From contig NC_083567.1 in NCBI RefSeq assembly GCF_019925205.1, forward strand, positions 1,426,001 through 1,490,000: DNA of 64,000 bases, written 5' to 3'. The notes below the pieces were generated by a model. It worked only from the letters and a program-made list of their open reading frames with translations, did not search any database and was not told where the DNA came from. Made by a program: the position numbers and the translations under genes. This stretch comes from Metopolophium dirhodum (lineage: Eukaryota > Arthropoda > Insecta > Hemiptera > Aphididae). Of the stretch, positions 25,369-37,770 are shown piece by piece (within the stretch, counting starts at the first letter, position 1; the number at the start of each line of letters is the position of its first letter).

Positions 25369-25459
25369 AAAAGAGAACCACCGGAACGATTTTGAAACGT
25401 CGTGAAGAAGGGTTGAAAAGGGTGCGAGCCTGTGATTTGACGATTTTTTTTCCATTGGC
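25369..25459 (+). other. Candidate coding exon (unrecognised)
   Basis: A perfect TACTAAC branch-point sequence (25328-25334) lies 35 nt before the AG at 25367-25368, though the intervening tract is purine-mixed. The segment ends TTGGC|GTAAGG, a possible 5' splice site at 25460. One frame (after two phase bases) is open for the full length, reading Lys-Arg-Thr-Thr-Gly-Thr-Ile-Leu-Lys-Arg-Arg-Glu-Glu-Gly and onward, with a stop only inside the putative intron. Composition is more protein-like and less AT-rich than the flanks. No family is recognised. Confidence 0.25.
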
Positions 25460-25647
25460 GTAAGGGTCGTTTAAAGAAAATCGAAGTTCCCGTTTATTCA
25501 TAATATAATGATCTATCGCGTGGTGTATAATAGAGGTTAGCCGCGTTTCAGAGCTTAGGTATTATAGATATACGACGTGTATGGAATCGTACACACCTAT
25601 ACAATATACGTAATATATTATAGATGTGTATGTCCACGCCGAAGGGT

Positions 25648-25672
25648 ATTATTATTATTATTATTATTATTA
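25648..25672. repeat. (ATT)n microsatellite
   Basis: Eight uninterrupted ATT units. Confidence 0.9.
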
Positions 25673-26309
25673 CGGCTTTTAACCGTAATTTCGTATTCAC
25701 TGCGGGGCGTCGGGGAAAAAGTCCTTTTTTTTATCATAATAAATGCATATATGTGACGCGGCAGGGCCTATTATAATAATATATACGCGAGACCGAGCTC
25801 GTGTGTAGCGGAAAACGAGTGGGTGTGGAGACAATTGTTATATTATTATGTGCCGTCTGCAGCAGGAGTGCATTATAGCTGGTAGGTACGTATATAATAA
25901 TATATATATTTCGAGCGGGAAGCGTATCGCAGCGAACCTAGCCGCTCGTCGTTCACACGCGATACCCGCTACACTCACACAATGTTTTGACCGGCAAGTC
26001 GTATACGTCACGTATATTATAATAATATATATTCGACCCTTAAGAAAAAAAAACCGAAAAGAACGTCGTCGTCCTACATAAAACGCTTGGGGGAGTGCGA
26101 CAAAACTGCTTCTGACCTACATAATATTATATGGAAGTATATATATATATATATATAATATGCATATGCGTGTAGCATATACCGGGAGTAATGGGATAGT
26201 AAAGTGGCTAGGAAATGAAAAAGGGACGTCCCCTCGTCGACGGGGCCGTATATATGTATATTATATCATACGAGTATATTCGACTTGTACGTCGCGACAT
26301 TTACGCATA

Positions 26310-26368
26310 GGGAGAGAGGCAGAGTGAGGGAGAGGGAGAGAGAGAGGGTGAGCGAGAGAGAGGGAGAA
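26310..26368. repeat. GA-rich tract (GAGAG blocks)
   Basis: An imperfect GA/GAG polypurine run of about 58 bp with many GAGAG words. In insects GAGAG is the recognition core of GAGA factor, so this may be regulatory, but low-complexity sequence alone would look the same. A similar tract lies at 59529-59571. Confidence 0.75.
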
Positions 26369-27009
26369 ATGATGTCGTTTACACATATACGCGGCTGCTC
26401 GAGTGTGACGCTCGGACGCGTGTGAGTGAGTGCGCACGGATTATATATATTGTATATAAGCATAGACGCATATGCGACGCGAATTTACGACTTTTAAAAT
26501 GTACGTATCGGATATTGGCCATTACATACGCGGCCGCCGACGCCGCAGACGAACGTCCGTGCCAAGTCGCATCCTTTTGAAAACTTTTTTTCTGCTCTCT
26601 TCACCCCGCTCCGATCGAACCACCTACCCCCGCCCCCCGTCCACCACCAATCCATTACCCTTCCAACCCGATCGCGCCTCACTGCACCCACGCCGCGAAC
26701 AGTCGTGCACTATAAGAGCCTGCAGCACACAATATATGTATCTCGTATAATAATATATAGTATAAGCACAGTTAATCACTCGCACACATATACATGTATA
26801 TAATATACATTATGTTGAGCAATACGCTATTGTCGTTATTATTTGCACCAAGTTTTGGACAAGATAATATTATACAGACAAGCCGTATCAATATTGCTGC
26901 GCGTTGCCAATCGGAAATATTAACAGCAACGATAATAATATTGTTTCTTGCGCGCCCCGAAATGTATATATTATTATATACAAATTTAAAGGCACGATAA
27001 ATCTCGGTG

Positions 27010-27040
27010 GTATGTGTGTGTATATATATATATATATATG
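27010..27040. repeat. (TG)n(TA)n compound microsatellite
   Basis: A short TG run passes directly into an alternating TA run. Confidence 0.85.
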
Positions 27041-27850
27041 TATATAATAGCCTATATATTATGTAAACACACAGTGCGCAAAGACGTTGGTGGCGCGCAA
27101 ATATTTACTATACCCGTTTGTGCCAAAATAATAATTCTGAAAGTCGTACTTATAAAATACATTAAACATCGCATATGTACATTACACATACATTGTACAT
27201 TATATTATTATACTTGACAACGAAATCGTGACCGATTGTCCCGTCCGACCGACCACCGCTATTGTTGTAACTTGTATTATATTATATACCATGTATATAT
27301 AATATATGTGCCGCATATATTATATATTATTCTCGGTGAGAACTATGCGCGAGCGCGCGTGTGTGTAATGGCCAATGGGGCATATTGTTATTATTCTGTA
27401 AAGGCGTTTCGTTTCGTGATAATTGTGAAAAAGTATATTATTAATCAGAAAGAAAAGATTTTTGCGAGCTGTACCTATATATATATATGTGTATATATAG
27501 GTATAATATGTAGTCGACAATCGTATATACATATAAGTCGTTTTGCAATCGCGAAAACCCGCGTTACAGAGCCTTGGCCTCGCTGCAACTATTTCTACGT
27601 CCGTTTATTATATATGAGCTCAGCAATAATAATTAACGGCCGTGTATTACGACCTAGCCAGGCATATTATATATTATTGTGATAATGCCGTTTCAGATTT
27701 CTCTCCCTTTTCGCGTTTTCCGAATCCGATCGCGGCGATGTCCCGCCGCCGCCTCCCAAATCGCATATTATAACACTATACCCATTATTCGTTCGTATAT
27801 ACTCGTGATGTATATACGTACTACTTAGTTATGTAATATTATTAGGGGTA

Positions 27851-28776
27851 TTCGGAAAAAAAGCCCCGGAAATTTTTAATATTTAATTTTTAATATTCTC
27901 TTTAATTAGATAAATTTGATTAGAATCGGTATTATTTACATGCACTTAATATTATAAACCATACCTATATTAAAGTGTGTCCCAACTCCCAAGACTCCCG
28001 TATCACCCTTGTTGTATCCATAACAAATCATGCGGTTTTTACTTATACTCGTTGTGTTAATATATTATTTTATAAGAATTAATACTTATTATTTAAATAT
28101 TACTTAGTTATTTTATTGTGTGACTTAATAATATATATTCATAAAATATTTTTTTTATGATTTGTATATTCTTTAGCTGTGATATAACTAGTTTTGACAA
28201 TATTGTATACATCTACATAAATATATTATATAATTAAATAATAAAAACAATGTTTAGTTATTTATCTATTGTTATTAAATAATATTAAAACTATACAAAA
28301 TAAATCTAGGTTTAAATATGAAATTGAATGAGCGGGTAAGTGGGTGACGCTCTGCTGTACAGTAGGTTACAAGTAGGTCACTGTGAAAGATGGCGTTAAA
28401 TTTGAATTCAATGATATAATATCAATGTATACAAAAAAGATTCTGATCGGAGACGTAAGTTCAAGTAATATTATTTCATATTTGTATATAAACTAATAAT
28501 AAACTTTACAGAAGTTTCAAATACCCATGTATAATATTTTTAAATTTCTACACAGAACTAAAATCGTTATTCTTCGTTTAAATATCTAATTTTGATCCAA
28601 TTTGAACTTAAAATAAATATTAAAAAAAGCTGTGTTTAGGTATATGTATATTTTTTGGTTACAGAATAATTACTTACGTGGAATCTTGTTTTAAATTTTG
28701 TTGAATGTTAAAATAAATAATAAATAATATTAGAGAATATAATCATCGGATGTTAGTAAGGGGCTTTTTTCCCGAA
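27851..28776. mobile_element. Candidate 0.9-kb element with 17-bp inverted ends
   Basis: TTCGGAAAAAAAGCCCC (27851-27867) and GGGGCTTTTTTCCCGAA (28760-28776) are inverted repeats matching at 16 of 17 positions. The interior is AT-rich, non-coding, and contains a copy of family A (28331-28715), which implies nested insertion. The ends are partly low-complexity, so the pairing could be two independent copies of a shared motif. No target-site duplication is evident. Confidence 0.45.
28331..28715 (+). repeat. Interspersed repeat, family A, fourth copy
   Basis: GCGGGTAAGTGGGTGACGCTCTGC starts the conserved tail, followed by TTGAATTCAATGATATAATATC and GATTCTGATCGG (28439-28450, one base changed from the usual GATTCTGAGCGG). 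Further on, ACGTGGAATCTTGTTTTAAATTTT (about 28677-28700) matches the internal sequence at 6868-6893 in reverse. The right terminal GATTCTGAGCG motif is absent, so the copy is truncated. It lies inside the inverted-repeat element at 27851-28776. Confidence 0.65.
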
Positions 28777-31500
28777 GATTTTATTTCGGAGATTCTTTTT
28801 TCTAGATTCATTGTTAGTCATGCGCGTTTTTTTCGTTCACCTCACCTATACCTTTATACAGTATAATATTATAATGTCGAATACTCGCTACGGTCTGGAC
28901 GACGCAAACAGTATAAATAACGACGAAACTGGTTTGTTTTTTTTTTTTTTTTTAATATTATATTATTATCGTCATCGACGTTCGGACGGACGGACGGTAT
29001 ACCTATAAAAAATAAAAAATAATCATATAATCCTATACCCGGTGCGCTTGTGACGGAACGTAAACAGACTTCAAACGGCCCGCGAACTTCGCGCACATAA
29101 TATACGCAATATACTATTATATGCACCTCGACTATCAGCACGTACGCGTATCATATGGGTGTGTGCGAGAGTGTTTTCAACTTTGAATAATATTTTGTGT
29201 ACACGCTGTCACGTCGTACTTCATCGCGACGACGGTTTTGCGTCCCGGAGAAACCATTTATTACCGAGATTTCGGATGCCCTTACCGGGGGGAGGGGGGA
29301 GTGGTCCCCCAAACCGCAAAACGAGTGTCGAGTATAATTCGTATATTATAGTGTGTGGACGTTCGCATACCGTTTGGAATCGCACCGCATACCCTGTAAT
29401 ATTATAATATATACCTACGTAATAATATATCGCATTATATTCGTGTTATTATTATTTATTATTGTTAGATCTCGGCGCGGATTAGCGTTTTTTGTCGTAA
29501 TCGTTTGGGGCGCACCGGAGCCGATACGTATAGATAACATTGTTTAATAAATTCTTTGTACCTATTACCTATACATAATATTATTATACTCTACGGCGGC
29601 GTAGGAATATATTCGTACCTATATACCGCACGCACGTACGGCATATAAATACAATTCGAAAAAATCAATTATACGGGTTGGTACCTATTTTACTTTTTTT
29701 ACAAACGAGTATAATATATAGACGCTATTAAAATGGATACGCAGGAAGCACTGAATATTATTATTACTATTATCTCGACGCTGAAAAGGATTTCCATCTA
29801 TTTGCAGTTCTCTTTTTTTGTTCGATGTCGCCAGTCTCGAGTCTCGACGACTCGAACTCTATAATATAATAAAATAATATTATCCCGAATAATCGGCCGA
29901 CTCACAAAAAACATCCGTCTCAAACTATATTGTAATGCGCACATATTGTATTATAGGTAGAAACAAATTCACTGTAAACACAATGTGGTTTAGAATTTTA
30001 TTTTTGTATGAAAATATTTTAAGGTAGGTATGGTACCCACCTAGTTATTATAATATTGTATAGAGTCCTGCGTATAGTATTAAATATGATATTCGCTATC
30101 GTGATGGACTTGACGGTGACGGGTAAGAATAATACCTACGTCGTCGTTAATGTTGACAGTAGACACTAAATGTATGAGTCGATCGATGCCCGACCCGGTT
30201 GTTGTACCTCAGTTTTGGACAACAACACACACCGATGCTATTGTACGACTACATTTTTAGGGTTGGACGGGGTAACTTAACCGGTACCATTGTACGCCAA
30301 AGTGAATTTCTCACACGTAGCGCCGCCGTGCCGTTCCCCGAACTTAAGCATCGGAGCATTATATTTGATAGACCTTTTTAATAGCAAACGGAAGTGATCG
30401 TTTTTATTGTTCTGCAAATATAATACCAATGCGGACCTGCCATTATTGTTGTGCGGAAAGTATGCCGAACAGTATTATTTTATAATAGGTGTGTATTCCG
30501 AGAACGCTAATGGGCTCCTAGATCCCTGCAGGTACACCGCCACACACGTGGTGCAGACATTATAATATATTTTATTATAACGGCTTCATGGCACGGCGCG
30601 GCGCACCTATTTTGTGGCATACAACAAAATATATTATATACAACACGAGTCTGTCCGACCTTTTACGCCAAACAATTCCGTCAAATTAGGACCTCAATCC
30701 CTCGTCATGTGGCACTGCTGGGCGTCTTCCTTAATGTCGGCCAGCTGTCAGTTTTCCACCCGTTTTCACGTTCATAATATAATATACTTATATTGTACGT
30801 TGTTCCTTGTACTTATAATAATATATTATACAGATTGTAAGTACGATGTTTAAATACAAGGACGAGAAAAAAAATAAGTCTATACAGATATTATATTTAT
30901 AGCACTTACTATTATTATTATTATACTCCACTGACAACCTTAATGGGTCCAAGTTTATCGTCCCATCTCGGTGTATTTATACCTACATAAATGAGATACT
31001 AAATTCTCGGTTAGTGGGTATACGTGCATTCATCACTTTACAACAATAAACATCACTATTCTCGCCGTAGACAACTACCTACTGCCACTCCTCTGATCAA
31101 TACTAAAATATATAACGATATTATATATTCAACATTGTCCGTATATCTTTTCATTCGAACGATGATAAGTACGTGCCGCGTGTTCCATCGGTTTTCGATT
31201 GTTTTTCCGACGCATACACGCTGCTGTACAGCTTTTTATAATAATATGAGCTTAGAAGATAATATTATCATAATATATATGGTATACTTAATATGGATCT
31301 GTATACGTTTAGCGTAGGTATATATTATTATGATAATAATATGGTCGTACCATAACCTGTTTCCATTAACTCATAAAGAACGTATAATTGCTTCCGTTCT
31401 ATATACTTAATATAATATTATTGGCATGCATTATAAAATATATTGATCACCATATTTGCATTATTGTGTTACTATAACACTTTAATACACCAGTACTTAC
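28777..31500. other. Non-coding, partly CpG-rich stretch
   Basis: No supported gene. A T16-T18 tract lies near 28936-28953 and a G-rich/C-rich patch (GGGGGGAGGGGGGAGTGGTCCCCC) near 29285-29309. Small frames at 30199-30381 and 30614-30853 are somewhat less biased but lack splice or homology support. Confidence 0.5.
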
Positions 31501-31580
31501 CATAGAAAATCACAGGATATACCACCACCTTGACACGCCGCACTTAGACCCAACCACGGACAAGCCGAGAGACTTCTCAT
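31501..31580 (-). other. Candidate first coding exon, minus strand
   Basis: On the minus strand an ATG (31578-31580) opens 26 codons, read as Met-Arg-Ser-Leu-Ser-Ala-Cys-Pro-Trp-Leu-Gly-Leu-Ser and onward. It runs straight into CTATG|GTAAGTAC, a strong 5' splice site at 31500-31499, with a stop only beyond it. The segment is GC-rich relative to its flanks. The ATG context is poor (T at -3) and no family is recognised. Confidence 0.2.
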
Positions 31581-32508
31581 ACATATTTTTCTCGAACAAA
31601 CTAATTTGTATAACCAATTATATAAAAAAAAAAAACTGTTCTAATGTATAATGCAAAAAGTAGAATGTGCATGTATCTATAATGGCCAGCAAGTTGCCTA
31701 TTATAATATGTAGCCTAGTATTTGTATAAAAAATATTAGTACTGTGATTGTCGAGTGATGCGACGTTAAATCTAAAACACTTAATTATAATTATTATAAT
31801 ATATTGTAATATAAAAACGAAAATTAATAAATTCGTTTTCGCCGTCCGCGCGCGCGTTTGGACAACAATAAATTGATTGGTCAATCGAATTCGATTGTGT
31901 AGCAGGGCCGAGAAATTGAATCGACTGATTAGCCGAGATTGTATAAGTGGATTTTATGAGCAATTGAAAATATTATGTTTGCGTATTATTATACATACGC
32001 GTAAATTAAACACACGTGCGCAACCGAGTCGTTTGCTTTTAATAATAAAATAATTATAAGCGCTTTTTACACAGAGGTTATTGTGTCGTAATAATAATAA
32101 TAACGTACTCATGGTGCACACTGCACGTAACGACGTTAAATTGTATGGTTTTCGTACACCAAAGAATAATCTGAGGGTATTTACCTACGCCTACCGTTTT
32201 TCCATCCACGTATTAGCTTTATGAACAACGTATTTCCAAAGTGATGTTATTATAATATTAATCATACATTTATAAAATTCTTTTTCCCCCGTGACATTTG
32301 TAAAGTCTTCAAACAATAATGATTACATATTATCATCAATGTAATTTTGATCTTCTATATTTCATGCAATTCTACAACGTACTCTTTTTAAACTATTTCC
32401 ATTCAACCAAACTGAAAACCAAGCAATTTTCTAAACTTGTGTATTATTTTTTTGCTAAGTCTTTTTAGTCATTTTAAATACGGTATTCTGTAACAGTCCA
32501 TTTCATCG
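31581..32508. other. Non-coding AT-rich stretch
   Basis: No supported gene. The only unusual feature is a TTGATTGGTCAATCGAATTCGATTG segment near 31872-31896 with overlapping short palindromes. Confidence 0.5.
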
Positions 32509-33034
32509 ATTCTCAGCATTCAGCGGAAAGCTCATAGGTGGGGAACGCTATGAAAATTTCGGTTTGAGGAAAATAAAATTAGAATTATAATATTAACATT
32601 AATCAGTATACGTATACGTATAAAACATGATTACGATATTCACTTGAATGGTTTGAGATTGAAGGTTACCTATATGGAGCCGGATTTCTAACATTAACGT
32701 CCTATTTTTAATTTAAAATTAAAACAAAAATGATTGTCATTAAAGTATTTACATTTTAAACAATGATAATAATAATAAAAATAAAAAATTAATATTCGAT
32801 TTTACCTTTCTTGCAATTAATACTAATGTTCCTAATCGAAGCTCCTAAACTAGAAATATGTAGTAAATACCTACAAATATTATAATAACCTACCTATAGT
32901 ATACATTTGTCGATAGTAAAAAAAAATAAAAATTTGGTCCTACACTCTGTCGAGTGCGGTACTTAAAAATTTCAAAAGATTGTGAATATTATGCAAATAT
33001 CACTTGGATATAAAAAGATTGAGAACCGCAACTG
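32509..33034 (-). mobile_element. Possible degraded hAT-like element
   Basis: Read on the minus strand, the right edge is CAGTTGCGGTTCTCAATCTTTTTA, close to the CAGTGGTTCTCAATCTTTTT type of hAT terminus. The opposite edge near 32509 (GATTCTCAGCATTCAGCGG) may be its degenerate partner. No transposase is encoded and no 8-bp target duplication was found. Low confidence because only one end is convincing. Confidence 0.25.
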
Positions 33035-36000
33035 AATAAGGCTAAAAGGCTTGTTCATATAATATATACTTTTATATTATTATTATTATTATACATTTAT
33101 ACTATGTAAATTGTAAATATATAATATTCAATCGCATAATTCTCGTTTTTTTAAAAATATTTTTTGCTAATATAAGGTCACTGCACGGTTTGGCGCTATA
33201 ATAAGGCAATGAATGATAGAAAGGGCCCATTGACATATCGTGTTAACATTCACAGGTAAGGCCCGTTTGACGTTCAGCCTTAATTTTTTCACCAAGTGGC
33301 GACTATATTATAATATCTAAAATATAATATAGTCAACGTCGAAAGTGTTGTGATTAGCGTGCGACGTTTAGAATGTTTAGGTGTATCATATATATATATA
33401 TATATAGGATGTATGGGTAGATAAGTATTAAGTATGCTCGGGCGTGTATAATAATATACACACATATCACAGTGTGTGCTCAGATCCTGAGAGAAATGGG
33501 CGGGCAAAGGTCCCATATTATACGCTCATTCAATGAGTTTTTCACGGAGTAATGACGACGATAATATTAAATACATTTTACCTGTAAATTTATGTTTTGA
33601 ATTTACATAGAAATTTGTTCGAAAATAATTCATTGTAATTATATGTAAATGTTATACGCGTAGTTCTTTATATTATCTACGCGCAGTGTATATAGTTGTA
33701 TACCTACCTAAGGGCCGCGGCCGGTGATAAATAATCGACGGTTCGTACTATGCGTTAGATAAAAATCGCGAAATGAATAAAATATTTTTCTGCAAAATTA
33801 CAATCATATTATAATTATTTAATTGGCGTTGTGTTCCTGCGATAGGGCGCGCGTCCGTCCCAGGGGCAAAACCGTCGTCCTAGTCTTTATAATATACACA
33901 AACAACGACATTATCATTCCATGCGAGCACATGAAAAAATATTATCAATTATTATACGATATATACGCGCGTGCAAAAATAAATAAAAAACAGTGTACTA
34001 TATTATACTGTACCGCTTAGTTCAGTAATTAGTAGTAATGATTGTAAAACAATTTAATTATATACAAGTATGAAAAATATATTGACGACAGAACAATGTT
34101 AAACTCGTGGCCCATACATGGGTATATTATATATAACGGTACGCACACATTAATTATATTAAATGACCTATTATATGCCCCACATTATAACCGTAAAACT
34201 TAACTTAGCTTTTAAAGCATATTATCAGATAACAATAAATTATTATCGTCGTGAAAGTATTAACTTTTTCGGAAATTGTATTTACCTAACTTTTGCAGGT
34301 TTTTAAACAGCAACTTATGTTTTTAATTTCATATTGTGTTAAATATTAATTATAATATATATACCTGAGTAGATATTTACTTTATATATTTTACTGTCAC
34401 GCGTGCCCTTTTCGAATCAATGCACGAAAAATTATTTCGGTACCTAAGTGCGCACGCATTAGTATATTTTATTATTTATACATATTTTTTTGACTGCACG
34501 ACGACAATACGTACCTAAATAGATGTAAAACAAAAATACTAGATACGAATTATAATAATAGTTAGGTATATTATATTATTTATTTATTTTTTTTTTTTTA
34601 TTGATCAAGAAAACGCTTCAACAACAATGGTTATTAGCGTGTGTGGTTACATTTTTTTTTTAAACAGTATTATTATAAAGATATTTTGCGCAATAAGTTT
34701 ATACAAATCACACATTTTTAGAAAATGTATTATTTTGTTGTTTGCATCTTCGTCTTATTATTATTATGCTCTTTAATAAATTACAATTTCTATCTATATA
34801 ATTAGTAGGTAGTGATAATCGTCCAAAAAATCATATTTCATATTAATTTTAAAAAAAAGTTTTCAGCGGAGACATTCATCACGATCAGTCTTACCATATT
34901 AATATAATAATATATTAATATTATACATTATTATTATAAGCGGTACACCGATAACATTAAATACTTGAAAAGTTTCTCCGCGGCGTATCGTAATTTATCG
35001 CATTTTATCCGCTTATCTCGAGGTCCTTGTATCCGTACGAAATAATTTTTAAAATGTCGAAATCGAACCCGGTTTACAGTGCCGGATTATTATGTATCGA
35101 CGTATCATACGTTATAGAAAACATAATAAATACGTATGAAGGATATAGAGTTGGGTATTGGCTTAATGTTTTCGACAAACTAATCGATGTTTTTTTTTTA
35201 TTTTCTTATTTTTTATCATTATATATTATCGAAACTCGAAACTGCCAATATATCATGCTGCACGGTATGATATAGGCACTTTCTTTTACATAATTATATA
35301 TTATTATGAGTTTATTGTACATGATAGCTGGTATACATTATATCAAACAGGCAGTGGTGATATTTACGTCCTCCGAAATTTGGTACTCATATAATAAACG
35401 CATCATAACTCGAAGTTTAGGTAATAATAATTATTATGATTCGTGCGTGGTAAATTATGCGGTTATTTTTGTGAAAATGCACAATATAATATTTAAATAA
35501 CGCCTATAATATAAGTAGTTGTAGGTTATACCTGTATAGTAATATTATGTACTATGCGATATTACGTCATGGGTCTCGGACTGAGTAACTATGCACTGCA
35601 GTGTCTATTTGTGATCGTATGATATTATTATTATGCCATAAATCGATAAAAACGCAATTAATATCTTTGAATAATAAATTTACATATCGCCACTCGGAAT
35701 TCGGTGTTTGGATTTTACTTCGCGGAGTGGGTCTTTGCGCGCGATCAGCACGCACCCTTCCGCCGACGACGCCAAAAACTGAACGATAAACGCAGCTGAC
35801 TTTCAAACATAACAATACATAAACAACTAAATAAATAACTATTTGGAGAAGCGAGTGTATGCGCGGACACTATATTATAATAAACGTTATAATATTTAAC
35901 ATCGTTTAGCATAAAATAATGCCAAATATATTATTATGAACGTATTATGATGATGATTTTATGTTCCATTTAATTTTCCCGGCTCAAAATAATTGTTGTT

Positions 36001-36510
36001 TTTCCGGGAAATATGTCGATATCTGGACAGTATTATTGTACAACAACATCATAATAATAATAATATCAAATACGCGGATATATCCGAGACGATCGGAATA
36101 AAGGCCGTCTGTTCCATTTCTCACACGGCATCCGCGGGCGGCACTAGAATCTCCGGCCTTCTTGTTTACTCGGGAAGAATATATTATTATAATGTATACA
36201 CAAGACTAACGGCAGGGGGGGGGTATGGTCGGGGCGAGGGTTGTCGGCGACGGGAAAGACTCTGCTTCAAAGAACCGATGGCTTTCTCCCACAAACGCAC
36301 GCGAGATGTCAATAAAGGGATGAGATAGCGAGGGGTGTGATAGAGGGGAGCGGTCATATAATCCTGACGAGTTCGATTCGCGTGTATAATATTGGTTTTG
36401 TTATACCGCGGCTGACTACTGCGATTTTACCGACTGGCGAATAGGTTGTCTATAGTAGATGGTCTATAGTATAGGTACTCTAGTAAATGACTATAGTATA
36501 CGACGCGACG
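33035..36510. other. Non-coding AT-rich stretch
   Basis: No confidently supported gene. It contains an AT run at 33388-33406 and a good donor-like CACAG|GTAAGG at 33256 preceded by a 15-codon open frame from an ATG near 33210. Several T8-T9 tracts lie around 34570-34670, and a poly-G/GGCG patch lies around 36212-36260. Confidence 0.5.
35054..35500 (+). CDS. Pair of small ORFs with hydrophobic segments (unrecognised)
   Basis: An ATG at 35054 (AAAATG context) opens 73 codons to 35275, with a hydrophobic stretch (Leu-Ile-Asp-Val-Phe-Phe-Leu-Phe-Ser-Tyr-Phe-Leu-Ser-Leu-Tyr-Ile-Ile) that could be one membrane segment. After 30 nt a second frame (35306-35500, 64 codons) follows on the same strand. 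The amino-acid mix is more natural than in most frames here. They might be two exons or relics of one membrane protein, but no splice pair joins them clearly and no family is recognised. Chance remains the likelier explanation. Confidence 0.15.
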
Positions 36511-36802
36511 TACAGGGTGCTTATTTTAAGGGTATAAACATTAATTTTTCTACGAAGAGTATCAATATATTATACTATAATATGATATGTTTTTGGGAAT
36601 AGAATTTTTTCTTTATCCGAGAGTCTTTACAAACCATACTGCTGGAAAATCGTATAATTAGCAGAATACGAAATAAAATATTATGTACCTATATATGCAG
36701 TCGTGCAGAAAGATTAAAACGTATAAAATATTATAACAATAAATTTGTTTTCAAATTTTCAAAAATGACTAAATGAGTTCACCTTTAAAGAATCACTCTG
36801 TA
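36511..36802. mobile_element. Tc1/mariner-like MITE
   Basis: TACAGGGTGCTTATTTTAAG (from 36511) and, on the other strand, TACAGAGTGATTCTTTAAAG (ending 36802) match at most positions over 20-23 bp. Both start with TA, the target-site preference of Tc1/mariner transposons, and TACAGGGTG is a typical terminus. The interior (292 bp in total) is AT-rich with no transposase, so it is non-autonomous. Confidence 0.6.
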
Positions 36803-37770
36803 TATATTATATACGTTAAATCCATTCTATGCGGAAAATAAAATAAAAAACATTTTTCAAAGAGCTTTTCGACCGCTGTCGGAATATATATACGGACGGA
36901 AAAAATATATTAATAATCGAAGGCGATGTCGATTTAATTGACTGCGCGTTCGTGAAAAGTCGACAGGCGCCGTCCATAAATTATTTTTGTCTGTAATATG
37001 TATAGGTATATTATACAAGATGATTCTTTCAACTGTAAACACTCATTATTTTGAAAAGTATTAACTTTTATTGACGTTTGCTTTTGGGAAGATTTAACAG
37101 CTTTCAAACATTTTATATACTTTGCTTATATATTTAACTATCAAGTAAAACTGTATAGTGTATACTGTCGACTTTTAGTTTTTCAATGGAAACCTATACG
37201 TTTTTAATTTCCTAATGCGAAGCGGGAAATCGCTTTAAAAATGTTTTTGTATAATTTGTAGAAATATACCAATTATACGAATTATAGTTTTCTTTAATTT
37301 TATTAATAATCGTTAATCGTTTAATGCGAAAACACGAGGAGTGCCCTGCTGCAGTGAAGTTTGTAGTCATTACTCCACTGATCAAAACTTTAATGGATAT
37401 TCGTTTAGTTATATATACCTAATTGATTTATACGTCAGCAGTTTTCCAACAGTTTTCCGCTTCGGATTATGAAATTAAAAATATTGGATGTCATTTGAAA
37501 ATCAAAAGTCGATAATGGATTCACCGACACGCCAAAATAAAAGGGTGAAACATCTAAGGGAAAAATAAAATGATATCGCAGACGTATCTTGTACATTTTC
37601 CAAAATTAAAATTTCCGAAAATGTTTATTTATCACCTCAAACTATTGATGAGTGTTCGCTGTTAAAATTACCACTATATATATTATATTATACCTAAAGA
37701 TTTTTGTTTTGCTTGGCGCGAAAGTCGCCTTCGAGCAATATCTCAATAATATAGTCATGTATTTAGGTTA
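36803..37770. other. Non-coding AT-rich stretch
   Basis: No supported gene. The sequence is AT-rich with a few CpG-containing patches. Confidence 0.5.

Larger units (their letters stand above)
25460..27850. other. CpG-containing non-coding stretch with simple repeats
   Basis: No supported gene. GC content is higher than average around 25850-26100 and 26470-26720, where long frames occur on both strands at once, a sign of stop-poor composition and not of coding. Contents are an ATT run at 25648-25672, an AT run at 26139-26157, a GA-rich tract at 26310-26368 and a TG/TA run at 27010-27040. Confidence 0.5.

Noticed and set aside
26472..26750. 92-codon frame rich in Arg, Pro and Ser
   Set aside because: A minus-strand frame is open over the same GC-rich interval, there is no splice or domain support, and the Arg run derives from a CGCCGACGCCG repeat.
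27236..27682. 148-codon open frame, the longest in the window
   Set aside because: It has no ATG at its start, is dominated by Tyr, Ile and Cys from TATA-rich repeats, overlaps an open frame on the other strand, and has no recognisable domain.
37215..37240. GCGAAGCGGGAAATCGC as another family A end
   Set aside because: It shares only GCGAAGCG with the GATTCTGAGCGAAGCG end and has no neighbouring family sequence.
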